Notes: generated by a model not told the origin, from the letters alone. A stretch of DNA of 64,000 nt from Dallia pectoralis (GCA_029465975.1 CM055728.1:3741908-3805907); one strand, 5' to 3'. Shown: positions 1 to 12,917, numbered from the stretch's first letter. Program-made: numbers and translations.

Positions 1-899
1 GGATGTCCCTGTGCACAATCCACCTGGTTGCATATCTATTTTGTCTCAACCTTGAGATCCTATTTTTGTCTTATCCCCTGAAAAAACACCTATAGGAAAA
101 GCCAATCGGCATTTAGGTTTTCATTCTCAGGCGACAAAAGATTTTGCAACTATAACCACTGTGAACAATTTTTACGCTTGTCTATGAAAAGTCAACTGTC
201 TTTTACATACGCACCTGAAAAGTAAATGTTTTGGACTCGCTGATAACCTGAATATTTTGAACTGGGCATATAGCCTGGATATAGCCCTATAGCCTGGCCC
301 GTTCAAAAAGTTTACTTCCTATATTCCTGCATTCAATGGGTAGTTATTTTTACGGTGTCATAAGCATTGCTTGCTCTTTGGGGATCTGTATATTCATTAA
401 ATAAATGTAACTGATTCATAGCTAGAGATAACACAGAATATGCCATGGTCCGAGCTACATAACATAGAGGACTCTGAGAGAAGAATCAGAGACAGCATTA
501 CTAAACTATATGTGTCAGCTGCAGAACGCTTGGAAACAGAAGGTAGCTGCAACACATGGGGAACCACCATTAATATTGCAATACAAAAAGTGAAGAGCAG
601 TGAGATGAGAAGTTGAAGTCTGTTTTGAACTGGTTAATGAATTATAACTAACTTGATGCCAAGTCAGTGCAACGCAGCAAACTTGTCTGTCTGGCATTTT
701 TGTACTTCAAACTAAATATTTCATGTCTTCTAAAAATGACATAGCTGGAGTTAAGTTGGTTAAATAAGTTAAGAGTTGGACTGTGCCAGGCAGGGCAGTG
801 CATTTAGATATTTAAGGCATGGGCAAATGGTTCTGTATGGGTTCTTTATAACAATCGAGGAGGAAGATGAAGAAAAATGGGAGGAGTGCACAATGTTCT
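1..899. other. Intronic sequence, nothing recognised
   Basis: AT-rich unique-looking sequence. No exon, transposon end or array was recognised. Short reading frames lack protein character. Confidence 0.6.
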
Positions 900-1066
900 A
901 TTATTGATGGGTCATTTGGTCTCAGACATTTTCTTTAGCCTTATTTAACCAGGTAGACCAAATTCTCATTTGCAACAGTAACCTGAGGAGAAGCTGGGGA
1001 TTGAACCCAGGATATCACACATACAGAACATGTAGTCTACCACTGAGCTACACCAACTGCTCCAGT
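900..1066 (-). repeat. tRNA-derived SINE
   Basis: Read on the minus strand, a tRNA-like head at 1066-974 has an A-box-like segment (GTGTAGCTCAGTGGTAGA) and a B-box-like GGTTCAATCCC. It is followed by a tail containing GTTGCAAATGAGAATTTGG and CCTGGTTAAATAAGG, a 3' tail common to fish SINE/LINE families. The acceptor stem pairs imperfectly, and the tail identifies it as a SINE rather than a functional tRNA gene. Confidence 0.7.
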
Positions 1067-1337
1067 CTGATTCACAGATGGAGAAAAGTAGTCTGATGAT
1101 CCATGCAGAGAACTCTGTCCATTAGAACAATGTACCTTGAAATGGGACTAGGATGGGTTTCAGAACTGTCTAGAATGTTTTGACTGTTATTTAAATGGCG
1201 GTTATGTTTGCATTTGTATTCCTGGTGTATTCGCGTCAAAAGGCTTAAAAATGAACAATCTTTTATAGTCATCAGCATTCAGGGTCAACAACTTGCATCC
1301 TAGCATTCATAGCATTCATTTGATAGCTTCAAAGACT

Positions 1338-1583
1338 GGGGCGGCAGTGGCTCACTAGGTTGAGTCGGTTGTCTATCAATCGGAAGGTTGGTGGTTCGAT
1401 CCCAGGGTAATTGTCGAGGTGTCCATGAGCAAGACACCTAACCCCAGCTGCTCCTGACGAGCCTGCAGTCGCCTTGCATGGTAGACGTGGTCGTCAGTGT
1501 ATGAATGAGTGAATGAATGGGTGGATGTGAGGCAGGATCTGTAAAGCTTTGGATGAAAGCGCTATATAAAAGCGCAGCATTAT
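1338..1583 (+). repeat. tRNA-derived teleost SINE
   Basis: It starts GGGGCGGCAGTGGCTCA (A-box side) with B-box GGTTCGATCCC at about 1393. Next comes a body containing GTGTCCATGAGCAAGACACC and CCCAGCTGCTCCTGACG, then a 3' end with GAAAGCGCTATATAAAAGCG. This head-body-tail order is typical of an abundant fish SINE. It looks complete but diverged. Confidence 0.75.
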
Positions 1584-2548
1584 AAAAAGCATAACCTGGA
1601 AGGCGTCAATGATTGCTTATCAACTATGTAAGAGAAACAAAAATAAATGTCTATGCATTTTGATGCTACAGCTGAATAAATCTGCCAATTTCATTCACTA
1701 TAAACCAATACCTAACCACAAAGAGTAGCTGCTGAGTTATAGTCATTCTGCTACTGCTGTCACTTATATTTTTTTACTGTACAAAACACTTATCTTATTA
1801 TGAAAGAATTGATAAGCTTTCCCCAAATCAATCATTCTGCAAACGGCAACATAGCATAAATAGCACTCAATTATCTCAGCACAGATGTGTCTGTGTGTGT
1901 GTTTCTGTGTGTTAGACAAAAAGACAAGAAGCAAGGCAGAGAGTGAGAAAAATTTATATAATAATTAGTTTGTGCTTGATGTTTTTGTCCGCATTCCAGT
2001 GACAACACATATTGGTTCTTGTTTCAATACGGACTGAAAAATGTTTTGTACATAACAATGAGGCCTGTATGAGTCATTTAGTCATTTACTTAAACTAGAA
2101 GCCATGAGATCTGAATTAAAAGGAAACAATTGTGTTTGGGAACTGCAGTAATTCAGTGGTACCATGCAAAACGTCAAACCAGTCAGCTTACTTGTTTGAG
2201 CAGGGCTCCAAATGTGCTAACTAGATCAGTGTCGTACATGCAAAAGTGTGTGAGGATGGCTGGGAAACTGCTGAATCAAACCCTATCAAAATATCTACGC
2301 AAACTATCACACAAAACATGGTGAAATGTGCCCTACCCAGTCAAATAAATTAAAAACTGTCACCTGAAAGCACATAGAACCAGAAAGTGGAGGGAGGGTT
2401 CACAATTTCACTCTCTTTTTCCATCATACAAGCTTCTTGCACCTTGTTTTTCTTTCTCGCTATTTCCATCTCGCTTTGATTGCTTCTGCCTTCAATCTCT
2501 TTTTTTTTCTTCTCTCTCTCACTCAATTTGTTTACCTCATTACCTCAA

Positions 2549-2550
<2 letters not shown>
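1584..2550. other. Intronic sequence, nothing recognised
   Basis: AT-rich with short GT runs near 1890. No exon or mobile-element end identified. Confidence 0.5.

Positions 2551-2585
<35 letters not shown>
2551..2585. repeat. (CT)n microsatellite
   Basis: An uninterrupted CT dinucleotide run of about 17 units sits within a longer pyrimidine-rich tract (2400-2585). Confidence 0.95.
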
Positions 2586-2587
<2 letters not shown>

Positions 2588-3049
2588 ATTAAACTCATCA
2601 CAGGCTGTCTTGTTTCAAGTGAAATCACAGCCATGACTGTGACAGCTGTTCAACGCTTCCTGTGGCTCTATTTCTAGCCTCTTTGTGATAGTACATGTAA
2701 TCAGGGTTCGGGGTAATGCGTTACAAAGTGCACATTACAGTACTAGCATTACAGTTTTGCTGTAACAACTTGTTTATCGCACGGAGCACTTGGGAGGGTG
2801 TGTTTGGGAACAAAATTACGGTATTATTCAAAATGCACTCTTCAAGGTAAAGATTGTAAACTCATAATTGAAATGAGACGGTACCATGTGGATTTTTTTC
2901 TTTACTTAAAATCCCACATGATTATTAGAGCATTGCTTATAGCGTTAACAGTAGATTAGATATTCCTTTACAACTTCTGTTATGAATATCTTGTCGGGTC
3001 GTTATTAAACTTGAAGTCTTTGATTATAGAACTGTTATTGTTGCCCAAT

Positions 3050-3305
3050 TTAAGTGGGTACATTTTGGGTGAGTTGCAGACAGTAGAGGTAGCCAAACAT
3101 TTGACCAGTACAGACAACCACAACAAACACTCACCCACAACGTAACATGACTTGAAACAATAACCGAAAAAGTGGTGCACTCCCTTGAAACTTAAATAAC
3201 AGCTAATTCACCCCAGTGTGTATTTATCAAAACAAGATACCTCAGAACAGGAAATGCTCATCCCTCAAAACCCAGTGTAGACCACAAACCTCACCACTTG
3301 TGACA
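3050..3305 (-). repeat. Partial LTR related to the copy at 6248
   Basis: The reverse complement starting TGTCACAAGTGGTGAGG at 3305 tracks the plus-strand sequence at 6248-6480 through TTCCTGTTCT, GGTATCTTG, GGTGAATTAGCT and TTTAAGTTTCAAGGGA. The far end is not matched, so it is truncated or rearranged. Confidence 0.6.
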
Positions 3306-3762
3306 GTATGTCTGTTAATTGTATGTATCTGTCTTTAATTGTTGTTGTATTCATGAGTTGATGTTCCCAGGGCACGCTTGCAAATGAGACCTTGGTCTCA
3401 ATCTTTCCCTCGTTATATAAAAAATGTATCTGCTTGGTCAATGCCATAGCAGGTATCACAATTGTTTTTTACACTTTATTTACAGTGTATTTGTTTTGAT
3501 TCATTCACCATTCATTTGGGCCAATCAGCTGGGCTATTTAGTTGACTGGGGTATGTTTCACTTTGCTTAGCATTATTTCAAAGTCACAGTAATTGAGGTG
3601 AGTGTTACATTCATAAATCTTTGTCTGCCATTAGTGAGGTTTATATAATTATCTTGGTCTCAAAGTTTTAGTTTTTTGAGATTCTTTGGGAAGTGGTGTA
3701 CATAACATTTTGTTTAGCATTTCATTGAACTATACGATATATATTGCATGTATGTATATATA

Positions 3763-5145
3763 CAGGTGATGGTCATATAATTAGAATATCATCAAAAAGT
3801 TGATTTATTTCAGTAATTCCATTCAAAAAGTGAAACTTGTATATTACATTCATTCATTACACACAAACTGACATATTTCAAATGTTTATTTCATTTAATT
3901 GTGAGGATTAAAACTGACAACTAATGAAAATCCCAAATTCGGTATCTCCTAAAATTTGAATATTTTATATAGTCTTTGGCACTGCTCAGGTGTTATGAGA
4001 GCCCAGGTTGCTCTGTTAGTGGCCTTCAGCTCTTCTGCATTGTTGGGTCTGGTGTATCACATCTTCCTCTTCACAATACCCCATATATTTTCTATAGGGT
4101 TAAGGTCAGGCGAGTTTGCTGGCCAATTAAGAACAGGGATACCATGGTCCTTAAACCAGGTAGTGGTAGCTTTGGCACTGTGTGCAGGTGCCAAGTCCTG
4201 TTGGAAAATTAAATCTGCATCTGCATAAAGTTGGTCAGCAGCAGGAAGCATGAAGTGCTCTAAAACCTCCTGGTAGACTGCTACGTTGACCTTGGACCTC
4301 AGAAAACACAGTGGACCAACACCAGCAGATGACATGGCAACCCAAACCATCACAGACTGTGGAAACTTTACACTGGACTTCAAGCAACGTGGATTCTGTG
4401 CCTCTCATCTCTTCCTCCAGACTCTGGGACCTTGATTTCCAAAGGAAATGCAACATTTACTTTCATCAGAGAACATAACTTTGGACCACTCAGCAGCAGT
4501 CCAGCAGTTTTCGTCTTTACCCCAGGCAAGATGCTTCTGACGCTGTGTCATGTTCAAGAGTGGCTTGACACAAGGAATGTGACAGCTGAAACCCATGTCT
4601 TGCATACGTCTGTGCGTGGTGGTTCTTGAAGCACTGACTTCAGCTGCAGTCCAGTCTTTGTGAATCTCCCCCACATTTTTGAATGGGTTTTGTTTCACAA
4701 TCCTCTCCAGGGTGCGGTTATCCCTATTGCTTGTACACTTTTTTCTACCACATCTTTTCCTTCCCTTCACCTCTCTATTAATGTGCTTGGACACAGAGCT
4801 CTGTGAACAGCCAGCCTCTTTAGCAATGACCTTTTGTGTCTTGCCCTCCTTGTGCAAGGTGTCAATGGTCGTCTTTTGGACAGCTGTCAAGGCAGTCATC
4901 AGTCTTCCCCATGATTGTGTAGCCTACAGAACTAGACTGAGAGACAATTTATTGAACTCTTTCACAATATTCAAATTTTCTGAGATACTGATTTTGGGGT
5001 TTTCATTAGTTGTCAGTTATAATCATGAAAATTAAAAGTAATGAACACTTGAAATATATCAGTCTGTGTGAATTTATACTTTTGAATGGAATTACTGAAA
5101 TAAATCAACTTTTTGATGATATTCTAATTATATGACCAGCACCTG
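3763..5145 (-). mobile_element. Tc1/mariner transposon, full length, inactive
   Basis: Terminal inverted repeats begin CAGGTG and continue through GGTCATATAATTAGAATATC for at least 60 bp at both ends. The element is flanked by TA duplications (3761-3762 and 5146-5147). Total length is 1383 bp, a normal Tc1-like size. The transposase runs on the minus strand and is broken. Confidence 0.93.
3949..4899 (-). pseudogene. Tc1-like DD34E transposase, frameshifted
   Basis: The N-terminal part (4899-4405) has a helix-turn-helix pattern (GCSQSSVSKHI) and the first catalytic Asp in MFSDESK. The second part (4383-4057) is in another frame and carries the second Asp in IFQQDLAPAH and the Glu in SPDLNPIENIWG. 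There are 34 residues between the second Asp and the Glu (DD34E), as in the Tc1 family. A TGA interrupts the frame after VKRKM; protein-like sequence then continues to a TAG at 3949. At least one frameshift plus a nonsense codon make it non-functional. Confidence 0.92.
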
Positions 5146-5147
5146 TA

Positions 5148-6247
5148 CATGCTCAGCTAGATAGGCCATAGGAGGAATGTCCTGTTCACACTTCACTAGC
5201 TAGGCCATGGGAGAGACATGTCAGGCTGTGGAAGGTAAAATACTGGCTTGAATTGCTATTTGACGACAACTTAATTGGTTCCCTTGTGCCAAGAAAGTTC
5301 AACCGAACCCAGATAAAGGACAGCATAATGTGCTCCTCTGCATATTTCATCTTTCACTATTTATACATCACATCCTCTGTTGAATTATTCATCAAGAACT
5401 CCTTGTCACTAAACAAAATGTGTTCTCTACTAACATGCAACTTGTCTTATCTAACTAATGACCCAAGTCCTGGCATTCTCCTAAGAGAGAGAATTAAAGA
5501 GTGACATATAGTAAGGGGACCTATATAAAGAGAGTAAAGAGAGACTGATACTGAAAGGGATTGTTATCCAGATAGAGAGAATGATAGAGAGAGTACGTGC
5601 GATACAAAGAGAGAATACTGGGATTAGCTGCAGAGCGCCCATATGCTCTTTCATGTCTTTCATAATCGATTTGAGACCTGGGAAGATTGTGAAATAATTT
5701 TCTCACTTGAGAACTATGTATCGTGTCGTAAGCCGGACAATAGTAGATAGTAATGGAACCATTTTTGCTTGAACATTCACCTCCAGGGAATATGCTGTGG
5801 GTTTGTTCCTTTCTTTACCACAGCCTTCTGTTTTCTCTGCTACATGTTTATTTTTTAAGAGATTTAATGAAACCTTCTCCCTCCCCATGTACATGCACGT
5901 TGACATAGTATTTGAGATCATAGTATTCGAGTATCATGGAAGGAAACCTTTCTCTTCCACAGAGTAACCTTTAGAGGCAGTTAGCTCAATAAAGCTCAGT
6001 AGCATTCCATCAGCCAGCCTTCTCCCAGGCTGCTTATAATGCAACATGAAATAACACAGAGCATATTGATGCCATTACACCCAGAACTGAGCCTGCTTTG
6101 GGACATGGAGGTCCATCTCACTCACTGACTGAAACAACAAACATTGTAGCATAATTTCCTAATAAACATGAACGTAAGCAAATAAGTTTGAAAGTAAGTA
6201 AAGTGAGATAAAGTAAGTAAAGTGAGCTTTGTGTATGTATAGATATG
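5148..6247. other. Intronic sequence, nothing recognised
   Basis: Contains a purine-rich stretch of GAGA type at 5485-5600. No exon or mobile-element end identified. Confidence 0.5.
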
Positions 6248-6620
6248 TGTCACGAGTGGTGAGGTTTGTGTTCTACACAGGGTTTGTAAAGGTTAGCACT
6301 TCCTGTTCTGGGGTATCTTGTTTTTCTAAATGCTCACAGCTGGGGTGAATTAGCTATTAGCTGGGTTATTTAAGTTTCAAGGGAATGTCACCACTTTGTC
6401 AGTTATTGTTTCATGCCACGTTGTGGATGAGGGTTTGTTGTTGTCTGCACTGGTTAAATATTTGATGGTAAGACGCGATATTGCACACTTTTACATGTTC
6501 AGTGTATGTTTTCCATTCAGTGTTTTTTTTTTTGTGTGTTCTGGTTGGAAATAAATTCCACAAACGAGATCATCCGCACTGCCTGGTTTAGAATGCACTA
6601 CACCCCGCAAATCCGTGACA
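6248..6620 (+). repeat. Solo LTR-like element, TGTCACG...CGTGACA
   Basis: The ends are perfect 7-bp inverted repeats. Inside are a TATA-like GTTATTTAAG and an AATAAA-type signal (GGAAATAAATTCC), in the order expected of an LTR. No convincing target duplication was seen. The copy at 3050-3305 (minus strand) is a relative, showing a dispersed family. Confidence 0.65.
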
Positions 6621-6836
6621 TACATTGTCTCAGTCAATTAAAACAAATACAATTCTCACTATAATAATCGAACATAATTTTTATAAACTGATGAAACTCT
6701 GATTGGATACTATTCCACATATGAGGTGTCTTGAAGTCAGAACGACCCAACTGTGGAGTAGCGCTTTGTATACTAAAATAGAAAAATGGATGGATCTACG
6801 CACTTTCAAGGAGTATCACAAATAGGTGAGCTGTGT

Positions 6837-7102
6837 TGTCACAGGGTGTTAGGGGAGAGCACTTTTGTGTATTGTGTTGATTTGGAGCACAGCTGTTTTG
6901 GGTTTAGCTTAGCACTGAAAGTTACTTTCATCTCGGTAAGTGTTTTGTATGTTAGTCTCTGTATTCTGCAACTTGTTTAAGTAAGTGATTTCATTCAGTA
7001 TATGTTTTTGTTGTTTTCTTGTGTGTAATTAAAATGCCAACTGAACATGATTACATGCTCTGGCTGACTTACTCCTGCACTACACCTGCAGAAACCATGA
7101 CA
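6837..7102 (+). repeat. Second LTR-like element, TGTCAC...TGACA
   Basis: It has the same terminal pattern as the neighbour at 6248-6620 and a similar 3' part (CACTACACC near the end), but otherwise differs. No target duplication was seen. Could be a diverged solo LTR. Confidence 0.4.
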
Positions 7103-7642
7103 GAATAACAAGCCCGAAACGACAAGCCTTAAAAAGAGCCACGGAGAAGCGGGACTGGCTTAAGAGGAATCCACACTTATTTTGGTTACAAACCACCAAT
7201 TCGGCTATCAGGGCTGATTACAACATACAGTTACACAATAAATACACATAATACAAGAGTGCAAATAGCAGTGGGATTCTACAAGGCAATACAGAATCAA
7301 GTAGAGAGGCAATATACAGTTAATACAGGATGAGGTATAAGTAGGTCAGTTGAGCAGCATTGATACAGCAATAGCAAGTACTGTATAAAAAACAAAGGAG
7401 AGTCTATATACAGAATGTAAAGTTAAATTTTATCTAGCAGGTAGGTTAATAGTGTGCACAAATTGTATGACCGTGATTGTAGGAGAAGAGCATTTGAGCA
7501 TGCCTGAGCAAATAGAATAATAAAAAAAATGTAAACCGGTATGACTGCAATGCAGGTGAATATGATCCACTGTGCAAATTGGGCATGGTAAAAGTAAAAG
7601 CGGTGTGCATGAATACCAGGCGACAGTTGATCGGACAGAATC
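7103..7642. repeat. Dispersed-repeat-like sequence of short CAATA/GCAA motifs
   Basis: Repeated short phrases such as GTGCAAATAGCAG, GGCAATACAG and GGCAATATACAG resemble untranslated regions of fish LINE families. A similar texture occurs at 29690-30000. Family not identified. Confidence 0.3.
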
Positions 7643-9305
7643 AATGGTGGGTGTATGGCGCAGTGGTGGGTGTTATATGGGGCAGTGGTGGGTGTATGGG
7701 GCAGTGGTGGGTGTTATATGGGGCAGTGGTGGGTGTATGGCGCAGTGGTGGGTGTATGGCGCAGTGGTGGGTGTTATATGGGGCAGTGGTGGGTGTATGG
7801 GCCAGTGGTGGGTGTTATATGGGGCAGTGGTGGGTGTATGGGGCAGTGGTGGGTCTTATATGGGGCAGTGGTGGGTGTATGGGCCAGTGGTGGGTGTTAT
7901 ATGGGGCAGTGGTGGGTGTATGGGGCAGTGGTGGGTCTTATATGGGGCAGTGGTGGGTGTATGGGGCAGTGGTGGGTGTTATATGGGGCAGTGGTGGGTG
8001 TATGGGGCAGTGGTGGGTCTTATATGGGGCAGGGGTGGGTGTATGGGGCAGTGGTGGGTGTTATATGGGGCAGTGGTGGGTCTTATATGGGGCAGTGGTG
8101 GGTGTATGGGGCAGTGGTGGGTGTTGTATGGGGCAGTGGTGGGTGTTGTATGGGGCAGTGGTGGGTGTTATATGGGGCAGTGGTGGGTGTTGTATGGGGC
8201 AGTGGTGGGTGTTATATGGGGCAGTGGTGGGTGTATGGGGCAGTGGTGGGTCTTATATGGGGCAGTGGTGGGTGTATGGGGCAGTGGTGGGTGTTATATG
8301 GGGCAGTGGTGGGTGTATGGGGTAGTGGTGGGTCTTATATGGGGCAGGGGTGGGTGTATGGGGCAGTGGTGGGTGTTATATGGGGCAGTGGTGGGTCTTA
8401 TATGGGGCAGTGGTGGGTGTTGTATGGGGCAGTGGTGGGTGTTGTATGAGGCAGTGGTGGGTGTTGTATGGGGCAGTGGTGGGTGTATGGCGCAGTGGTG
8501 GGTGTTATATGGGGCAGTGGTGGGTGTATGGGGCAGTGGTGGGTGTATGGGGCAGTGGTGGGTGTGGTGGGGTATGGCGCAGTGGTGGGTGTTATATGGG
8601 GCAGTGGTGGGTGTATGGGGCAGTGGTGGGTCTTATATGGGGCAGTGGTGGGTGTATGGGGCAGTGGTGGGTGTTATATGGGGCAGTGGTGGGTGTATGG
8701 GGCAGTGGTGGGTCTTATATGGGGCAGTGGTGGGTGTATGGGGCAGCGGTGGGTGTTATATGGGGCAGTGGTGGGTCTTATATGGGGCAGTGGTGGGTGT
8801 ATGGGGCAGTGGTGGGTGTTGTATGGGGCAGTGGTGGGTGTTGTATGGGGCAGTGGTGGGTGTTATATGGGGCAGTGGTGGGTGTTGTATGGGGCAGTGG
8901 TGGGTGTTGTATGAGGCAGTGGTGGGTGTTGTATGGGGCAGTGGTGGGTGTTGTACGGGGCAGTGGTGGGTGTTGCATGGGGCAGTGGTGGGTGTTGTAT
9001 GGGGCAGTAGTGGGTGTTGTTTCAGTGGTTGGTGTCGTATGGGGCAGTGGTGGGTGTTGTATGGGGCAGTGGTGGGTGTTGTATGGGGCTGTGGTGGGTG
9101 TTGTATGGGGCAGTGGTGGGTGTTGTACGGGGCAGTGGTGGGTGTTGCATGGGGCAGTGGTGGGTGTTGTATGGGGCAGTAGTGGGTGTTTTTCAGTGGT
9201 GGGTGTTGTATGGGGCAGTGGTTGGTGTCGTATGGGGCAGTGGTGGGTGTTGTATGGGGCAGTGGTGGGTGTTGTATGGGGCTGTGGTGGGTTTTATATG
9301 TGGCA
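7643..9305. repeat. G-rich minisatellite, 19/22-bp units, about 80 copies
   Basis: Tandem units alternate between a 19-bp form (GGTGGGTGTATGGGGCAGT) and 22-bp forms with TTATAT, CTTATAT or TTGTAT inserted. The right third is dominated by the TTGTAT form. Unit order is partly periodic (19+22), implying block duplications. The unit has no stop codon in the plus frames, which creates reading frames of up to 536 codons that are not genes. Confidence 0.97.
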
Positions 9306-11730
9306 TGGTAACAAAACGTATGACACTGTAGTAAACCACATCAGATCGTTTTTTGGAGAGAGTTTGAGGCCCATATGACCCCCATTTCAAAAATCCTTGA
9401 ATCGTCTTTATTTTCCCACTAGTATTTACCAAGACTGAGAATAATTTTTGACAGTATAATACTCTCCACTCTCATTACTGACTGTCTTTTTGAAGCATTC
9501 TGTTTATCCCAAATGCCACACCTCTTGTCTACTGGCAGGCAGCCTAATGAAAGTATGCATTGGTCCATAATTCCTCTGGTTCTCAATCCCTTTGATCCAA
9601 TGCATCTTGGTCCCCCACAGAGTCACTCACGCAGCACTCTGTCAGCAACAGCATGTATTAATAGTACTGCCAGACTGTAGGGATGAAAGTACAGTAAATA
9701 ACTGTCACTGGCATTGAGACACTATACAGTGCTGTGTTTCCAAATGGCCATAGTTGAGCATCGAAGAAGCAACTATTTCATGATCTACAGTTTATTACGA
9801 GTGCAAAGCCTGTAGCTGCAAATTAATAAAAAGGGCAGCAATTAACATAACTCAACTCCCCTGGGAAGCCCATATTTCACAAAGCTATCATCCTAAACAT
9901 GGCATGTTGCTATAACTGAAGTCAAACCCAGCGATAATATTGGTAAATCTAAATGTGTATGGTTTATTCTATGTTCTTCCTGCTAGGCTGAGTCAATTGG
10001 TGTAGGATTAAAAACACCCACTGATTGGTTCACAGCAAAAGCAACGTTCTGCATTCTGGTCACACACACAGATGCAAGTCTAAGCCTCCCTGAATCAGAA
10101 AGGCTAGTAGGAAATATTTCTACCATCTCCCAGACGTTAATTGAGAATCTGCAAGTATGCACAATAGTGATTTACTCATTTTTCTTACCTCCTGATTTAG
10201 AGTTGTTGAATTTGCTTTCTATAGACAAGTGGAGAACATTGTCTAGTCAAGGCTAGTGTCCAAATACAATTGGTAGATATAGATGGAGACTATTGTTTTG
10301 ATTGTATTGTATGGAATCAGCTTTGCACACTGCAGGAAAGGATTATTCAATCTTTTTTTTTTTCGTGTTTAGGAATACTAACTGTCAAAATGTGATGTTG
10401 CATTAGACAGAATCTGAGTTGTGTGTGTTTAGACAGTCTTGCTGACACGTCTATAACCACAGGTTGTGATGTAGGCTGATTAGTGAAGCCTTTGAATGTG
10501 GTTTGAAATGTCTGATTCTTTGTGTTTTTTCAGACTACAATTTCATATATATATATACATATACACAGTATATATTAATAAAGATATTGGAGTATCTAGG
10601 TATTTTAGTATTTTCAAACATACAAGTGTAAACAAGAACATATCTTGATGATGGAAAATAGGATCTAAATTGAGTCAGATACATTTTGACTAGGATGAGA
10701 ATTGTCTCGTTGCAAGTTCTGATATTCACCTCTCGGCCCCCGTAGTAACAAAACGTTCTGTAGGCTGAGACATCGTAATATTTACACTACGTTGTGGAGT
10801 CAGTATAAAAAAATTGTAAACTTGCAAAAATCTTTCTCTCTAGCCATCTTACATCTCATCTTCCAAGCAAGCAGATGCCAACCTTTTTCAAAGAAATGCC
10901 CTTAAGGTTCTCCAGTATGAACAGAAAAATGTTGACAGGTGCTGCTTCAGGTTTAAGCAAAAAGACAGTGACTACTTACTACTAAAAAATGAATGCTTAA
11001 AACAAAGTGAAAGCTTTTTTTGCCAATTAACAAAACTTCACCAAATTTGACAAATTAAAATGAATGCAGGCAGAGATGGGGCTCAAGCACCTTCAAGAAC
11101 AATGATACCACCTCAATGAGTAATGACAAAAATAGCACTGTTTTTTTATTTATTTGCCTGAGCATTGATTTTTAATACGAAGTTGTGCTAGCTTGACAGC
11201 AATTTAATCACTTTACCAGTCACCCTGCCATCACTGATGAACTGAGCTGCAGAAACAAAGTAAATACTTTGAAATGCTGTATAAGATTCTGCATTCTGGC
11301 TAGATTATATATTACAGAATTCTGTTTACTGGGGTTGGTCAAGTAATGTAATTATTTGCACAAGCAAACTAATTATATTTTGTAAGGTGAGAGAGAAAAA
11401 TGACAATTAGACTGTCATTATTTAGCTTTCTGTAGTCATCATATTTTACATAGGCTTTAATAGTGTATGGAAATATATATGGATCCTGGAACCAATAAAA
11501 GAGTTAAACTGAAATAATTATATAATTCCTTCCAAATCTACCACAATGCATAGCAAAAATGGTCTAATCAGAATTGTTATTTTCATCAATAGTCAGTGAA
11601 CAGTCTCAGAATCCGAGCTCCCAATACAAAATGTCACATCTGATCATGTTGAATACCGGATCAATCTGGCATAATCGTGTGTTGAGCTCAAATAGGCAAA
11701 GATTTCTCAGAAAAAATGTCTTACATTGTA
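9306..11730. other. Intronic sequence, nothing recognised
   Basis: AT-rich, with a short (TA)n tract near 10543. No exon of Bassoon or any other gene, and no transposon ends, were recognised. Confidence 0.55.
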
Positions 11731-12255
11731 CACAATGGTGAGCCAAAACATTATGTCCATGATGGGCACTGTGCTTGTTCTGCATCTTCGCTGCCTCACA
11801 CGCAGCAGGGTGGGTTGCACAGGGTGTTGTCCTGGAATCATTAACATTTTCTGTGACTTATGCTGCACTAAACCTTCAGTTGGTTCGGACCAAAAATATG
11901 GCTTTTGTTGCCCTTGTGCATCAATGAGTCTTGGGCACCAAACACCCTGATGCCGGTTCGTGGTTTGACCCTTATCGGACCACTGTTGGTAGGAACCGAC
12001 CACTGCTGACCGTGACAGAGAGCTCCCAACAAGCCTTGTCATTTCAGAGATGCTCTCTTGCAGTCATCTGGCCAATTTGGTCAAAGTCGCTCATGTCTTA
12101 ACTTCTGCCTATTTCTCTTTCATCAAACGTGTTGACTACGAGAACTGATTGTTCGCTTACCATCTAATCTATCCAGACCATGACATGTGCCCTTGTTAGG
12201 AGATAATCAACTTTATTTTGATTCACCTGTGAGTGGTCATAATGATTTGGCAGGG
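11731..12255 (-). mobile_element. ISRm11-like mariner element, internally deleted
   Basis: It begins GGTGAGCCAAAACATTATG and ends with a near-inverted CACCTGTGAGTGGTCATAATG, the termini I associate with the fish ISRm11-type mariner family. On the minus strand (12042-11850) a frame includes SRSAVV, YQQWS and RLIDAQG, matching the N-terminal helix-turn-helix of that transposase. About 0.5 kb remains, so most of the transposase is missing. Confidence 0.7.
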
Positions 12256-12917
12256 TTATCAGGCAGGCACAATATACCCAGATGGCCATAGGAATGAAAA
12301 TTTTCAAAGTCAAGGGTTTTATGAAGCCACTAAATGTATTTTTTTCTACTTTGTCTGCGGAAGCATTTTTATACCAGTCTGTAACCCAGTCCACAATCAA
12401 AACATTGTTAGGTGCATGCAGTGTTCTCAAGGTCCATGTGCGGGTCTATAGAAAAGATTGTGAGAGGGAAAAAAGGCCTTGCATTTCATTATCAGTGAAC
12501 AGAAAAACTATTGAATACCAATGAATGCGAGGCAAAACAGAGTTTTGTGTTTCTCATGCATCCTTTTTGATCAGGTCACCTTGAACAACCACTACCGAAA
12601 GTGGAAAACATACCTCTATCATTTGGAACAGAAAAATATAAGAAATGAACGGTTGCAGCAGCACCAGAACCTGTCAAGATGCTGTCATGGTACATTTGAC
12701 GTAAATAAGGGGACGAGCCCCATTGCTTACGATGCAATGACAAACAGGAGCAGAGGCCATGGTTAAGAATTGTAGGTAATAACAGGAGAGAGAGAAAGCA
12801 AAACTGAACCAGAGGCAGTCTGAGGATATTAACACAAGATTGCAATGGGCTAATGATTGTGAGAAGAGTGATAATAAGAGAGAAGATGGAGTATTGGGAA
12901 AATGCTTTGTTCCTTAC
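12256..12917. other. Bassoon intron just downstream of exon B
   Basis: Begins at the exon B donor on the minus strand. The exon B frame stays open to 12576 by chance. No other feature seen. Confidence 0.7.

Noticed and set aside
974..1066. Functional tRNA gene on the minus strand
   Set aside because: The acceptor stem is imperfect and it continues into a SINE tail ending in CCTGGTTAAATAAGG.
7572..9378. Plus-strand reading frames of up to 536 codons rich in Gly, Val and Trp
   Set aside because: They are the translation of a stop-free minisatellite and appear in several frames at once; no start context, splice site or family match.
12576..12917. Extension of the exon B frame past the donor
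   Set aside because: The donor GAG|GTAAGG fits the phase and the position where finger 2 must be completed by a homologous exon; the extension has no Bassoon character.
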